From Lumbricus terrestris (taxonomy: Eukaryota > Annelida > Clitellata > Crassiclitellata > Lumbricidae), in assembly GCA_949752735.1 (NCBI GenBank), contig OX457036.1, positions 88,105,987 to 88,169,986 of the forward strand: a DNA stretch of 64,000 bases, written 5' to 3'. Positions 35,493 to 47,612 of the stretch are shown here, in pieces (position 1 is the stretch's first letter; each line of letters starts with the position of its first letter). The notes beneath the pieces are model-generated. The model was not told the DNA's origin. It did not search any database and saw only the letters and a program-made list of their open reading frames with translations. The position numbers were made by a program, and so were the translations under genes.

Positions 35493-35566
35493 TCTGATTT
35501 GCGGTTTTAAACCTGGGAAGAGTTAGTGAACAATAATTACAGTCTCTTGGCAGATTCACTCTAGAC

Positions 35567-35576
35567 CTATATAATG
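35567..35576 (-). promoter_or_regulatory. Possible TATA box of gene C
   Basis: The minus strand reads ATTATATAGG about 75 bases before the ATG of exon 1, a plausible core promoter position. No other evidence. Confidence 0.35.
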
Positions 35577-36196
35577 CTGAAGTTCAACGTTTTTATACAA
35601 TACAGGAGCTACAGTGACAATCATATGCTCTGAAATACATTAACTACTCATCAGCATTCGCTACTCTCTGTCAGCTGCATTTTATTCCATAAACCGCGCG
35701 GTTATCTGCCTACAGATCCATCACTTTCGGCCACATAGGCAACACGGATATACAAGTTTCTTAATTGAGGCGCCTGGTGGGCGTTACATTTCCGAACACG
35801 TATCGTGGTACCTAGACAATCATTTGCTGGCACACATAGATCGCTTAAATCCAGGGTAGGCTATAGTATAATAATAGCGAAAATTATAGATAGTGCTTAG
35901 CCTAGTGTTAATAGATGATTTTAGTCAAATTAATCAAGTTACGTATTATTATATTATATATGTCTAGTATACCTATGGGTCTTAAATATATTGGGTATAA
36001 CCTATGAGATAATTATGGAAAATGGGCGGGTAACGCAGCTTGAAGACCTTGTAAACTGCTTGGAAGCCTATTCAAGCGAAAAAGGTTTACCTCTTGCAAT
36101 AATTCTAGCATTAGGTCTTTCAATGAACCACAATATTTTTTCAGGAATGAAAGAAGGATCCCTTAGAGGTTTAGACCAAATACAGACACTGTGCAT

Positions 36197-37745
36197 TAGA
36201 GTGGTCCACAAAATTCATCTTGGAGATTTCAGTTCTCCACAAGGCTTGTTTTGTTCCTTATCATGATTATAATAATCACAAATTTTTTTAATGAAAACAA
36301 ATCAAATTTAGAGGTCAACCCATTTGACACTTTTTATGCTATTGGGACAGATGTAGATAAATTGCTCCGCAATGGTTAATGTACGACCTGAGCGACATTG
36401 AGCGATGTCTGGGGAGAATCCATTTCTCAATTACCGTACTTCAACACTGTTATTGACCTGAGAGTCACCTTCTTGAATGCCGTTCACCATTTTTGGGATT
36501 GCCAAGAGTTTTTCCTGACAATTTCCAGTGACAATAGTAGCTTTGCGGTCCATATTTTCCTTTGATACGTCGATGCTGAACTACATTTTGCCTTCTCAGT
36601 GAGGTAATAGCAGGCCTGCCAGTGTGCACTCTTGTTCTTCCATTGCACCTAGCTGCTTCTTGTCCTTCTTTTATTCCGAACTTCTAGAAAGTGTTATTTC
36701 TGAAATTAATGTCATAACCAATCGCCAGAGTGACATCTCCATCTCCAGACCAAGGATCACGGTCTTGGAAGGCCAACATGATACAAAGCACCAACCACTA
36801 AACTAAAGAGGACTGATGTTCTTGGATCTTTTTTTAATAATGAGGCAGTTAGTAGCAGCTGTTTATGCAGCCATTGTAGAGTGTAAATGTATTGCATACG
36901 TACTAGGACTAAGTTGTCTGATACTCATCAATGTAATCAAATACTTCTATAGATGCCAACGCAGAAAGTTCATCTGCTGCTTCATAACTGCCTGTTGTCT
37001 TGCGTTCTTCATTTTAATTTTTCACCATTCTCTCTTTTTCCTGCGGTTGGCTCTTTCTGCTTTCTTATGATGCATGCTGTCTTTAAGTTTACTCCACTCA
37101 TGCTGCTGGAAAATACGTCTGCTCTTTGTAGGACCTATTCGAAAGATATCACGATCTTAGTCTTGCTGGATTTCTATCATTACATCCTTTGAGGCAATAT
37201 CGAACAATTTGCGAAGATCACTCTTGAACATGTCGTCTTTATCCTGTCACTTTCTCTTTATAGTGGGCAGTGAATCTTCAGAGGTAGGTGGTTCTGGTAA
37301 AGCTTTGGCGGTTTCCTTAGACACCAGCTGTGTTGGTATTCTGGCAAGCACCCAAATACAAGCAACTGCATCATAGGCCATGTTGTGGCTTTGCGGAAGG
37401 GGGTCTCCCTTTAGTGATATGATTAAACTGAGGCAGTTGCTGTGCATCCAGGCTGCGTGGTAATCTTGCAGTAGACAATCGAGAGACTGGTTTTCCCATA
37501 GCCAGTGCTCTGGGTCGGATCTCAAATTAGACGAAGCCATATTAGTCTAATAATGACGGTTAACATGACGTAAAGACATTATCAGCACTCAAGTAAAATG
37601 TTCAGAATGGGTTGACCTCTAAATGTTGCACAACCAGGCTGAAATTTTACAGGGAGACTATCTACACCAAGTGGACAAAAATAAGCCTTGTGGAGAAAAA
37701 ATTCTAACAACTTAATTTTTTGGCTATGGTGTGTGGACCAGTCTA
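36197..37745. mobile_element. hAT-type element C, uninterrupted copy
   Basis: Ends TAGAGTGGTCCACAA and GTGTGGACCAGTCTA are flanked by the perfect 8-bp duplication CTGTGCAT (36189-36196 and 37746-37753). The 1549-bp copy is in opposite orientation to that at 7829-12415 and lacks its two insertions. A decayed coding region on the minus strand starts MASSNLRSDPEHWLWENQSL at 37540 and continues with stops through IFQQHEWSKLKDS. I do not recognise the protein family. Confidence 0.92.
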
Positions 37746-37753
37746 CTGTGCAT

Positions 37754-38709
37754 TAGCCTGTGTGTCTTGCTTGTGGATCTTCATGTTTGTGTGTAAGCAT
37801 GCATGTGTTTGTGAAAATGTGCCCGGTCAGAGTTGGGTTGACAAACGTCCCTGGCCTCGGATTGATCCAAACAGACAGGCCGAAATGATGTCATGTCTCT
37901 CCCGAAGACGATATTGGTACAAAGTATTCTTGTAAAACATGTACTAGTTTCTTGTTAAATTATTTAGCAACGTTTTAAACCTGATTGGCTATACATGTAA
38001 ATTTGATGTGTCTACATTCTATCTCGCATAGAAATATTTTGACAGAGGACGAAATAATTATGCTCTGCCTCACTGAGTCACTAGTCTTTATTTCAGATTA
38101 TTGTCTCCCAAGGGTGTGTGAATTCATTCTGAAAATAGATACACCGGGGAGAACCTGCTTAGAAATAGAGTCTCAATGGAGACTTCTAGGGGCATACTCT
38201 GTCACGGGACACCTTCCGTAAATAGTTTAACAGTCGCCGTATAATAGAGAATAGTTTTGCTAGCAATAAAATCCTATGTGAAATGGCACTAAAATAAAAC
38301 TTGCCGTGTGTGCGTGACTCCAATTATGATATTCGTTACATAATTATAGCCTACAGTGCAGCCTATATCTTACGCCGTACATGTATAATTATGGGCGTTG
38401 CGGATTGGCAAGTTCAGCAGTACCGGGTACCGTTGCCAACCCTAACACCACAACACCCAACTGCAGCTGTCACTCTATCATGACAGATAGTTAGCCTACC
38501 CCTTCTTAGCCTACTGGCATTGAATGATTCCCTTGAGTGCCGAATATGGTCCCAAGTGACTTCTGTTTCCAATACGCCCCAGTCTCTATTCTCTTTAACA
38601 ATCCATGTTTGCTGGCATCTGAAGCCTATATCCATCGAAAAACGGTTGAAATTTGTATTATAATATGTAGGTTTAATAATTGCATGAAAACTTTAGTACC
38701 ATTAGTGGG
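37754..38709. other. No gene seen
   Basis: Only short frames without motifs and no bounded repeat. Confidence 0.35.
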
Positions 38710-38717
38710 CTTGTAAC

Positions 38718-38885
38718 CAGTGCCTAAAAATAAGTGCCTGGACGCCCTTACCACTCCAAAGGAAGTGCCTGGACGCCCCTTATCTTTCCAGTCTGTGCTC
38801 GTCAATAAGTGGCTGGACGGCGTTCAGATTTTTAAACAAGTGCATGGACGCCGTCCATGACTGTCCAGCCACACTTTAAGCCCTG
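38718..38885. mobile_element. hAT-type MITE, 168 bp, with internal repeats
   Basis: Ends CAGTGCCTAAAAATAAG and CACACTTTAAGCCCTG are flanked by the perfect 8-bp duplication CTTGTAAC (38710-38717 and 38886-38893). Inside are five variants of AAGTGCCTGGACGCC, in direct and inverted form, likely transposase-binding repeats. Confidence 0.9.
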
Positions 38886-39702
38886 CTTGTAACTAAACAC
38901 AATGACGGAGTAGGTAAGTAAGTAGTCAAGTAAATAAATAAGTAAGCAAGACTAAGGAAATAATTATTCTTACTTATACTTGCTTTACCTACATCTGACA
39001 AGCAGCTTGACCTGTTATATTAGGCCTACAGTACTGTGCTTGCCTCATTCAAATAATTCAAACATTATTATTTCTTGTGCAGATCAAGATGGTTTTTAAT
39101 TAACTACCGATACGTATAGGCTTACTATAGGCCTACAAGAAAGAAAAACAGCCTTTGTGCAGAAGAAATGCATATCTTGAGATGCCTATTACGACTGTGC
39201 CTAGGGCTCTGCTTTGAAAATTTGGTCTTTTGGGGACAATTCCTAGCTGTGCTTTGGAGACCGGAAAGAGGATCTTGATGCTTGCAGTGATCGGAAGCTA
39301 GCGCAAAATTTCAAGCATGATTATGTGTAGAGATTATAAGCTCACGCAAACCTTGGGAATCAGGCTATGAACTTTTCTTGTGTGTATGAGACCCGTTGTT
39401 TATGGGCCGATAAGAATTTGTTTGCAGTAGTAATGGCAGGAACAAACAACCGAATTAACTATAGTGGTAAAGACCAATAATTATTCTTTATGGTTGTGAT
39501 CTGCCTTATGCCCTACATCTAGTTGAAAGAAGCAATAATTACATGTATTAGCGGGTAGGGTTAGATAGGCTATGTGCTCTATCAAAGTGAGGGAGAAGTC
39601 AAATGTGACTTTGTGAGGGTAAAGTTACGGAGCTGTGTACCCACATTGCTGCATGCAACTGACGGTATAGGACTAGATGTTGCATAACTGAATTTCAAAT
39701 CA

Positions 39703-39780
39703 GGGCCGGATTAAGGCATGTACATTGTCCAACATCTTCGGCCTAACTGGTGTCCTACACTTGTGGGCCCCACATAATTT
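39703..39780. mobile_element. hAT-like terminal fragment
   Basis: CAGGGCCGGATTAAGGCATG begins a segment related to the ends near 2398 and 53456. No partner end or duplication was found. Positions 38894-40369 otherwise hold nothing recognisable. Confidence 0.4.
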
Positions 39781-40369
39781 ATGCAAAATAAATATTTTTC
39801 ATTATTATTTTTATAATAGTAAAACGAGCAAAACAAATTCAGAACACGTCAAATTATTCGAAAGTTACTGATCTTAACATAACATGTACCGTATATTATA
39901 CAACTTTTGCATATGTGCATGGGAGCCCTTATAGTTCCATCACCAGGCGGATTGATCTTGATATCAACCAGAAATGTTAGTAAGAGCTAGCAGTTTCAAT
40001 TGCTTATTTAAACATCGGAAATTAAGTGCCTTGCGACGCATTATTAAAATGTGTCATTATAATTATTGTGTTGGCCTACATGACCGCCGAGAGTAAGTAT
40101 GTAAGACTTTAGCCTTTATTACTCCATCTGCTCCATTTGCAAACGCACAATGGGACATCGACAAATAATGCAACTTGACATATGGAAGTGATAATGCAGT
40201 TTTGTAATGTACATGAAAAGTAATGTAAGACAAATATTAATAACCTATTTAAAATCTTCGTTACATTTAATTTTGACGACCTGTTGAAAAACTATCATGA
40301 CCCTGACGCGACCTCCTGAAATTGCATTGCTGGCACCGCTGTCACGTGATATTCTATCCCCTGAAAGCT

Positions 40370-40662
40370 ATCCGGAGGGATGAATTAATCTATTGCCCCC
40401 GGATGGAATTAACTGGTCTAGACTGTCCGTGGAGACACATCATTCTACCTCTTTATTGAAAAATGCGCATAATTGAAAAAATTATGCTGTAGGCCCTAAT
40501 CAAAATTTAAAATGACTCTAATCGTTTTAAGTGTCATAAGCAATGTTCAGAGAAAGGTAACTCGAGTTTATTTAGTGACTCTGAGTGTTCTTAAGTGTTT
40601 TAAATGTTCTAAGTGCTCTAAAACTAAGGCAACATTTTTTCTAGTAGGAATAAACATAGCTG
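40370..40662 (+). repeat. Interspersed repeat, inverted copy of 29165-29475
   Basis: It matches the 29-kb copy in reverse complement up to AATAAACATAGC at 40661, where the similarity stops abruptly and GC-rich sequence starts. That breakpoint may be the border of an insertion. Confidence 0.6.
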
Positions 40663-41758
40663 ATAGTGTCGTGGCGAAATTCGCCGGTGCAGCTGCCGCG
40701 GTCCTCTCCCTCCGCCGTCGCCGCCGCGATCTTGTTTACGCGCTCGCCGGCATCGATTAGGCGGTCTTTCGCGCCGTCGTTCGCACGTGTGTAGAGGTCC
40801 CCTCCCCTCCTCCTTCGCCTCCAAAGTCCCCTGTCCGGACCTCTGACGTCACAGACCCCTGTCCCCTCCCCTCCTCCTTCGCTTCCAAAGTCCCCTGTCC
40901 GGACCTCTGACGTCACGGACCCCTCTGGTGCGCATGCGCGGATCTTGAGCGCCAAGTCCCCTCACCTCCTCCTTCGCCTCCAAAGACCCCGGTCCGGACC
41001 TCTGACGTAGAAGTCCCCTTCCCCCCTCCTTTGCCTCCAAAGACCCCGGTCCGGACCCCTGTCCCCTCGGTCGGGTATATATAGGAGCGCGGTCTCCATG
41101 CATTAGCTCAGTCGTCACCTGAAGAGAGCTCAGTCCGTTCCAGTTCAGTCCAGCTCAGTCATCATCGGGAAGTCAGCGAGAGCTCCGTCCGTTCGTGAAG
41201 TGCAGGTGCAGTCGTCGTCGTGAGCAGCAGTCGTTGCAGCCGCCGGTCGTCGTCGTCGCAGTAGAGAAGGAGCGGTCGTCGTTGCAGCTGTCAGTCGCCC
41301 GAGGGAGCTGCCGTCGCCGTCGCCGTGTATCGGTCGTTGGAGCTCGCCGTTGCCGCCGCCGCAGTACGCCGCTGCCGCTGCCGTTGGTTCCTGCGTTTGT
41401 CGCAGTGGGGCGCTCCCGAAGTCAGCCGTCGCTGTGGGAGCCGCCATTTTGGTATACGACCGTCCGCTGCCAGGGTACGATTGCTGCTGGTATCACGTGT
41501 TTGCCTGCTGTGACGTGTGGAGTGGTGACAATATATCGTCTGAAAATACATCGTGTCTTCGGGTCTTCGTACGGTAGTGGGAGCACTGTTAAGCCCTTCG
41601 ATAGACGACGGAGGCCGGACTTGCGCCCATCTGGAGCGACACGCAAGCCTTACCACCTGGTAGGAGAGTTCGCCATCCCCTCTCCTGCCAGCCGTGCGCT
41701 TGAGCCGGCGGTTTTCCGTTACAGTGTCATCGTTCAAAACAAAGCAGATGGAAATTAA
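40663..41758 (+). promoter_or_regulatory. GC-rich promoter-like block with TATA box and CRE repeats; possible solo LTR
   Basis: The block contains four tandem units of about 70-80 bp (about 40795-41065) built on CCTCCTTCGCCTCCAAAG and CCGGACCTCTGACGTCA. Two units keep the full CRE palindrome TGACGTCA, at about 40842-40849 and 40906-40913. About 170 bp downstream is a strong TATA box in GGGTATATATAGGAGCGC (41075-41092), followed by CAG-rich leader-like sequence. Repeated enhancer motifs, a TATA box and a sharp left border fit an LTR or the 5' end of a retroelement. I find no second LTR or clear ends. A CpG-rich host promoter is the alternative. The 187-codon frame at 41195 is Arg/Pro/Val-rich and I do not call it. 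Confidence 0.5.
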
Positions 41759-41996
41759 TTTGCAAAAACAAATAGGCCTACACGCGGAAGTGACCTTTTT
41801 ACTTCTCTTCATTTGGGGAGATACGCTTAATACGGGGATACTCTATTTGGTAACACCGCCACTGAACCTGAAAAGGAACAGATTTAAGGAGAAATGTTCA
41901 AGAAACTCTTAATTAGGTTTGTATGCTATTGAAAAGAACGTTTATAAAGTCATACGTTAGTCTGTAGGCTAGTATGACAACCGAAAGTTTCTGAAT

Positions 41997-42284
41997 TCAG
42001 TTATGAACTGTAACCTCACAAACCGAACAGAACGTCCAAACACACGCCAAATCATTCCACAGGCCAGTTGTTCGAATACCCATGCAGTTTTCGATACCCT
42101 GTGCATGCACAGTTTGGCTCTCCAGAATACCAGTTTGTGTAGCCTACGGGTATTGACGTCCTGTTGTCAGGTTTCCATCGAAACCCTGAGTTGCAGTCGG
42201 AGATATCTCGCAGTTGACCACCAATCCAGTAATAAGACGATCGCATTAGAATTCCGTTGTCATCTCGGAATGTTCCAAGGCAAT
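41997..42284 (-). pseudogene. C-type lectin gene B, last exon, frameshifted
   Basis: After acceptor ACATTTAG|ATTGC the frame reads YYWIGGQLRDISDC and NWYSGEPNCACT, then a one-base shift near 42100 leads to a stop at 42052. In the next frame the rest of the exon continues with GLWNDLACVWTFCSVCEV up to TGA at 41997. EPN and WND motifs are thus both present in the DNA but in different frames. Together with the early stop in exon 1 (47613-47900) this points to a pseudogene. A sequencing or assembly error is the alternative. Confidence 0.8.
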
Positions 42285-42605
42285 CTAAATGTGAGGTTAC
42301 AAGTTTTGATAAACACGTAACTGTTTCTGTCATCAATTTTTAGCAATCCTATTGTTTTTTAGTGACAAAATATATGACAAAACATGAGTCTTCAATGCAG
42401 GGTAAAGATAACGCGACATTACAGCGACCATACGGCCATATTTGTCAATAGAACTGCACTCCGAATCCAAAGACTTCCAGTGGCTATTATATAGTGGCAA
42501 ATCGGTTAAAGACATTGAATATATCGTAGTCTTACTGAAACCAGAAGACTTAAAGTGTGGCGCTCCTCCAAGTCTTTTTCTGGTAGATCTAACTTGACTT
42601 TAAAA

Positions 42606-43776
42606 TAGGGCTGCCAACTTTTGATTTTGTTATTCCGGGACGCCTGCTGTCACTCGATATGCCGTTACCAATACCAATTTACACTGTCCACAGGTGTAAC
42701 CGCATATAGGCCAAATGTAACAAATGTTGTGTCAGTCCAATTATACGATCTAGCCTAAAATCTACAAAAAATAGTAAGCCTAGTTAATAATTTTGTAGAT
42801 AAATTGTCAGAAGGCATGTAACCTAAATTTAGGATCAGAATCGACCTCAAGAAAGGATATTTAAAATAAATGTAAGCTCCAGTAACTTGGGGCTAAGTAT
42901 ACCAGAGTAAGCAGACTTATGAGCCCAGCACGAGCGATGTTTATAGTTAGCCTATAAAATTATAGGCGACATCGTGCATGCAGATTACAAAATTGAATGT
43001 CATTTATGAAATTATTAGGTCGGCCGCCGGACAGCAGAACTTAGCCCAAACTATTTACTTCTGGTGAGTTTTCAGCAGTTCCAAAACACTGGTCACAAAG
43101 TCGTAGAAAATAGCACATGTCATGTGATGCTTAGGCCTATTAAGAGTTCCGCTTTTACAAGGTCGATGCTCAGTTAGGTTTAATTACGATTGTTAGACAA
43201 CAGGTCGTCCATAATGTTGAACGCTCTCTCAAAATGCATTAAAACGTAATGAGTGTAGGCCTACGAAGTACAAAACATGGTATAGGTCTACTGAATGTCA
43301 GAGGTTTGTAAAGTTTTGAAGACTTCAACCCAGCGCTTATCTTTTCTTATCTTATCTGACAAATTTATAAAGCGCTTCTCGCAGCAAGAGCCTTTCAGAA
43401 GCGCTCCCAGTGCGTTCAACCACAAGAAAAAAAGGCAATTTTTTAGACGAGGATAGACTGCCAGAAAGGATGGCAGAGCGAACTGAAGGGGGAAGCCGAT
43501 TCCATAGGGAGGGACCAATGCAGGCAAATGATCTGGATTGAGCCATGGCGGTCCTGACTCGAGGGACAAAGAGCGCTGTCCAACATTTGATGTTCAGTCG
43601 AAAATGTCAAATTCATCGAACAATCTATTAAGTTTAGTGTGCAAAATAAGAACAATATTGTGGAATGTGAGTCTTAGCAGCAAATTCCGGGACAATTTTG
43701 GATCAATCCGGGACACGGGACGCACAGGGCCAATTCCAGGACTGTCCCGGCGAATCCGGGACGGTTGGCAGCCCTA
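42606..43776. mobile_element. TAGGGCTGCCAAC-type hAT-like element
   Basis: Ends TAGGGCTGCCAACTTTTGA and GGTTGGCAGCCCTA are flanked by CTTTAAAA and CTTAAAAA (7 of 8 equal). The right 100 bp recur at 30233-30306. A CR1-like LINE tail (43340-43560) is nested inside. It lies in intron 2 of gene B. Confidence 0.75.
43340..43560 (-). mobile_element. 3' end of a CR1-like LINE
   Basis: The minus frame reads GPSLWNRLPPSVRS ... LREALYKFV, the common C-terminal LWNxLP pattern of CR1-like RT proteins, followed by a TATCTTATC-rich tail. The 5' part is absent. Confidence 0.55.
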
Positions 43777-44592
43777 CTTAAAAACTAAGAAATCTTAAAA
43801 GTCCTCGTATATTATTTTAACATGTAATTATGAAGATCCCCGCTTACCAAATTTTATAGTCTATGAAACTCTGTTCTTTAGTGCAAAGAAATTCGTTGAA
43901 AACGAAAATTTGATCTACTAGTTAAAAACAGGTATTCATTTACCAGATCGAGGGCTAGTGTCCCACTCTTGCCCCTATGTGCGGGTGCCCATGTAGGCCC
44001 GTTATGACAGTAGGCCTATTACAATGCAGTAGCCTATGCAGCAAATAAGTCAAGACCGCAAATATTTGCTTGAAGACACGCTCATCACTTCCTGCCTTGG
44101 GCCCCGCACACCCTAGAGCCGGGTCTGAGGCCATTTACTGAAACGATTCTGACATTTACTGTAAGCCATAAAAATTATAATAGTAGCCTATATCTCTGTT
44201 TATTATAATTATATCAACCGGGATGACAAGGCCGCGACCCGTGCAAACAAAAAAACAAGAAGAAAATCGTCAATCGACAAGTGACATGAACCTTGGATTC
44301 GTCCATTGCCCTGTAGGCCTACATGTAGCCTACTTCAATCTACACGGTGATTCAAAAAAACGTTACCCTCAATAAGTCTGCATAACTGATGTCGATGACC
44401 ATCAATTTGAATGAAATTTGAGAATAATGACCTTCGAGTTCTAGCCATGTGCTATATAAATTAATTAACATTCAAAGCTATAGTGACGTAACGCGGATGA
44501 CGAAGCTAATGACGAGCAAGATACCAACGTTCCCGTCAGCTACTGAGGATGAATCGTGCAAATATAGTTAATATCCTCTGGTTAAGCTTCCG

Positions 44593-45078
44593 CAGGGCGT
44601 TTTTAAAGGAATTTCTAGAACTGCACAACCCCTTCTTTATTTTTCATTTTTCATCCTCTAAGCCGGGAGAAAAATCTACTTTTTGGGTGTGAAATTTCTG
44701 ATGACCTTTTTTTAGTCATCAGCCCAAAAATTTCTTCATTTTCCGTCCGAGTAAAATCTGATGACTTTTTTTAAGTCATCGGCCCAAAAATCTCTCCATT
44801 TTCCCGTCCGAAAAATCTAATGACCTTTAAATTTTTTTAACCTTTCGTTTCGAATTTCATTTTTAAAAAACACCTAAACAGTCGCATGTATCGTGATTTA
44901 CTCGCGTATACCCGTGTACCCTGGTTTTTGTCACACAGCATACCCGCGTATACCCTTGATCACAGCCCTGTTTTAAACTAGCTTGAACTACCGTACACAG
45001 AATTGCATCCACAACTGCACAAATTCATAATTTACAACTGCACATTTTGTGTAGAACTGCACAATTTAAAAAACCCTG
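44593..45078. mobile_element. hAT-type element A, second copy
   Basis: Ends CAGGGCGTTTTTAAAGGAAT and CAATTTAAAAAACCCTG match element A at 4096-6499, including the GAACTGCACAA motifs. The flanks AGCTTCCG and CGCAACCG agree at 5 of 8 bases, so the duplication has decayed or is absent. Confidence 0.6.
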
Positions 45079-45194
45079 CGCAACCGGATGAGAAATTGTT
45101 TACTGTGCCCGCACCAAGTAGCAATCAATCAGAATGACCTCATTTACGTAGGCCTATCTGACGGTATAGCCTACGCAGAAGAGGGACGTACCAG

Positions 45195-45960
45195 CTAACT
45201 AACGTCAAAAAGGGCTAAGAGAGTCAGCTGAGAACGATCGATGGCTCCATAGACATCAGAAAGGAGTCGGAGAAGTAATGTCTCAGTTGAATGACCTTTT
45301 CGAAAGCCAGACTGGATTTCTGGAAGCAGGTTGTGAGTCTCAATGAAAGATGTCAGCTGAAGAGCGACTATTTTCTCGATAAGCTTCGAGATGAATGAAA
45401 CGTTAGCGATAGGTTGGAAATTGACTGGATTGTTTGAATCGAGCCCTTCGCACTTGAGAACAGGAACCAGGATGGATCGTTTTTGAGACGGTGGCAAGAC
45501 GCCTTCAAGGATGGAGCGATTGCAGAGAACGGTGAGGAGCGGAAGAAGGACATCCATGAACTCCTGCAGCAACAATGTTGGAAGGGTGTCAAGTTCACAG
45601 GATTTAGGAGGTGAGGCGAGAATGATTCGACGTAGATCAGCAGAGCTTACTGGAGTCATACAGGATAGGTTGAATGATGTAGGAGGTAAGCTGGTGGCGG
45701 GAAGTCGGCGGTGTCCTTCCGTATGTTGTGCACTTTGGTGATGAAGGAGGTTAGGTAGTCATCCGCACCGAAAGATGAAACGTCCTGAGAACGGTCAGCT
45801 TGTCCACGGCCAAGAAGGGCGTTGAAGGTGTCCCATAAAACCGCTTCGGTTGGTCAGCGTTTGCAGCAATTCTGGCCTCCCAGTGGTCGAGTTCCTTCTC
45901 TCTGTTGCGCCTGTGCATGTCACGGACGGATTTTATCCAGGCAGTATGATCCACAGGATA
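45195..45960 (-). pseudogene. Fragment of CR1/jockey-like LINE reverse transcriptase
   Basis: An open stretch of 154 codons (45659-45195) reads SCELDTLPTLLLQEF, NFQPIANVSFISKLIEKIV, EIQSGFRKGHSTETLLLRL and LLALFDVS, i.e. RT motifs 0 to A of a CR1/jockey-type LINE, cut off just at the first catalytic Asp. A preceding piece (45954-45751) is the linker upstream of the RT. The catalytic core and 3' end are missing, so it is inactive. Confidence 0.75.
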
Positions 45961-46564
45961 TCGTGTCCTTCAGTACTGCCTCTCTAAATAATTGGATCAG
46001 TCAAGCAGTGGCGTACGAGTTTTCGCGAATGCGTAACTCCCAAGGAGGTCAATTCGAACGTAAATTTTAACTTTCTGAATGTTCAGAAAACTCCTCCTGT
46101 CTTCACTTAAATGTTTTTAATATAACCCGATATTTGACGGAGTTACAGTAAAATATGTAGGGTAGCGCTTTTTTATGAATCACCGTGTATGGTAGTAATA
46201 AATTATTTGTGTAATTATTAAGTGAGTCGGGTCCAAACGAATTGCAGAGTAGCAGAACGATGAAACACGCCAATAAAGTAAAAGCATTCTGTCGCCTAGA
46301 CCTATATATAGTCTACTTGCGTAATGCGTCACATTTAGTCGCCGGTGGCTTAGAGAAGCGATCCATCTTCCTTCCCTCGCATGTTTGTAGACGCAATTGA
46401 ATCGTATTTTATTGAAAAATTTAACGTTTTCCCCATTCGTAGGCCTATGATAGGCCTAATAAAGTTTGACAGCGAAATAGCCTTTTGGGATTTACGCTAA
46501 GAAATAAAATTTAGTGGTGACAGCAATGGTAGAACAAAATATAGGTAGCCTACAAAATAGTTAC

Positions 46565-46752
46565 CACGATATTGAATTATATTTGTAATCATGTCCTGCT
46601 CCAAAGACCCGTTGATAATGGCCAGATGTGAATCCCTGTTCAGTTCTCGACATTTTCGTTGCGCGTTGTTCCAGTTCATCGTTTGACGGACAACTGCGTA
46701 GCATTTTCGAAAGCCAGAGGTGGTGTTATTAAAGCCAATCGGACATTGCGAG
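46565..46752 (-). CDS. C-type lectin gene B, CTLD first-half exon
   Basis: The exon is 188 bases, phase 2 in (CCTTCAG|CTCGC) and phase 1 out (CGTG|GTAACT), fully open. It encodes QCPIGFNNTTSGFRKCYAVV, NWNNAQRKCREL and HLAIINGSLEQDMITNIIQ. It is closest to the gene D exon at 16914-17101 (shared VRQT, CREL, HLAII-GSLEQ-M-TN). On its own it is intact, but both neighbouring exons of gene B are broken. Confidence 0.82.
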
Positions 46753-47023
46753 CTGAAGGAAAATAATATGGCACGTGAAGATATATACAAACGCATAGAC
46801 CCTAGTCGCATATGCAAATTATATGTTAATTTTATGTTAATATATGTTAGAAAAAGGATTACAGTATGCAACAATTATTGATTAAACGACAAATTTCATC
46901 ATCAATATAATTATAGGCTATCATCAGTTCCTGACGCCAGCCCTCTGGAACAAATAATTGGCTGCAGTTAGGCCAATCTTAGACATTGCCATTTGAAATG
47001 CAAATCTCCATAGTCCTCCGACA

Positions 47024-47306
47024 CAGTGGCGGCGCCAGGATTTCAGTTTGGGGGGGGCTGAAGCAACGCGGAAAAATTGTCCATTCTCGCCGTCAAAATT
47101 TTTGACGACCTTTTTTTGTTTTTTTAGTCACCACCGACCGAAATCTCATGAAAATGTTCCATTTTCGCCGCCAAAATTCTGTTTTTAGTCGTCAGCCGAA
47201 AATCGTGGATATTTCAATGTAAAAAATTCGGATGACCCTTTTTTAGGGAGGGGCTGAGCCTCTTGTAGGGGGGCTTAGCCCCCCAGCCCTCCTAGCGCCG
47301 CTACTG
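47024..47306. mobile_element. CAGTGGCG-type hAT element, 283 bp
   Basis: Ends CAGTGGCGGCGCCAGGATTT and CCTAGCGCCGCTACTG are flanked by the perfect 8-bp duplication CTCCGACA (47016-47023 and 47307-47314). It lies in intron 1 of gene B. Confidence 0.95.
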
Positions 47307-47612
47307 CTCCGACACGGTGTCTCGTTAAGTCCACTGCTCTACTAAAGAAACATCACATTGACCAGTCTCACCAAATATCAATGAAACAGAATGGGTTTAT
47401 TGTTACCGCAATATGTTACTAATGGAAGCTATTTAAACTACTAAATAAAGTATTTTGCAACAAATTCTTATAATTTCTATATTTGAAGCTGCATGGTACC
47501 GCTGTTGGCAGTATCACTGCAGCCAATTATGTTTATTTGGAGAGTCTAATATCTTTGTTACTAGGGCGGGGCCTAACTGCTGCCAATTTGTTCCAGCGAA
47601 ATTTAAATGCAT

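Larger units (their letters stand above)
44343..46187. mobile_element. Mariner/Tc-like element with TA duplication, carrying insertions
   Basis: Ends CACGGTGATTCAAAAAAACG and TTTTTTATGAATCACCGTG are inverted repeats flanked by TA at 44341-44342 and 46188-46189, the IS630/Tc1/mariner duplication. Inside are a hAT element (44593-45078) and a LINE fragment (45195-45960). No transposase remains. Confidence 0.75.

Noticed and set aside
41195..41758. 187-codon open frame on the plus strand (and a 173-codon one opposite)
   Set aside because: Both arise from GC-rich, triplet-biased sequence and have only Arg/Val/Pro-rich composition and no motif.
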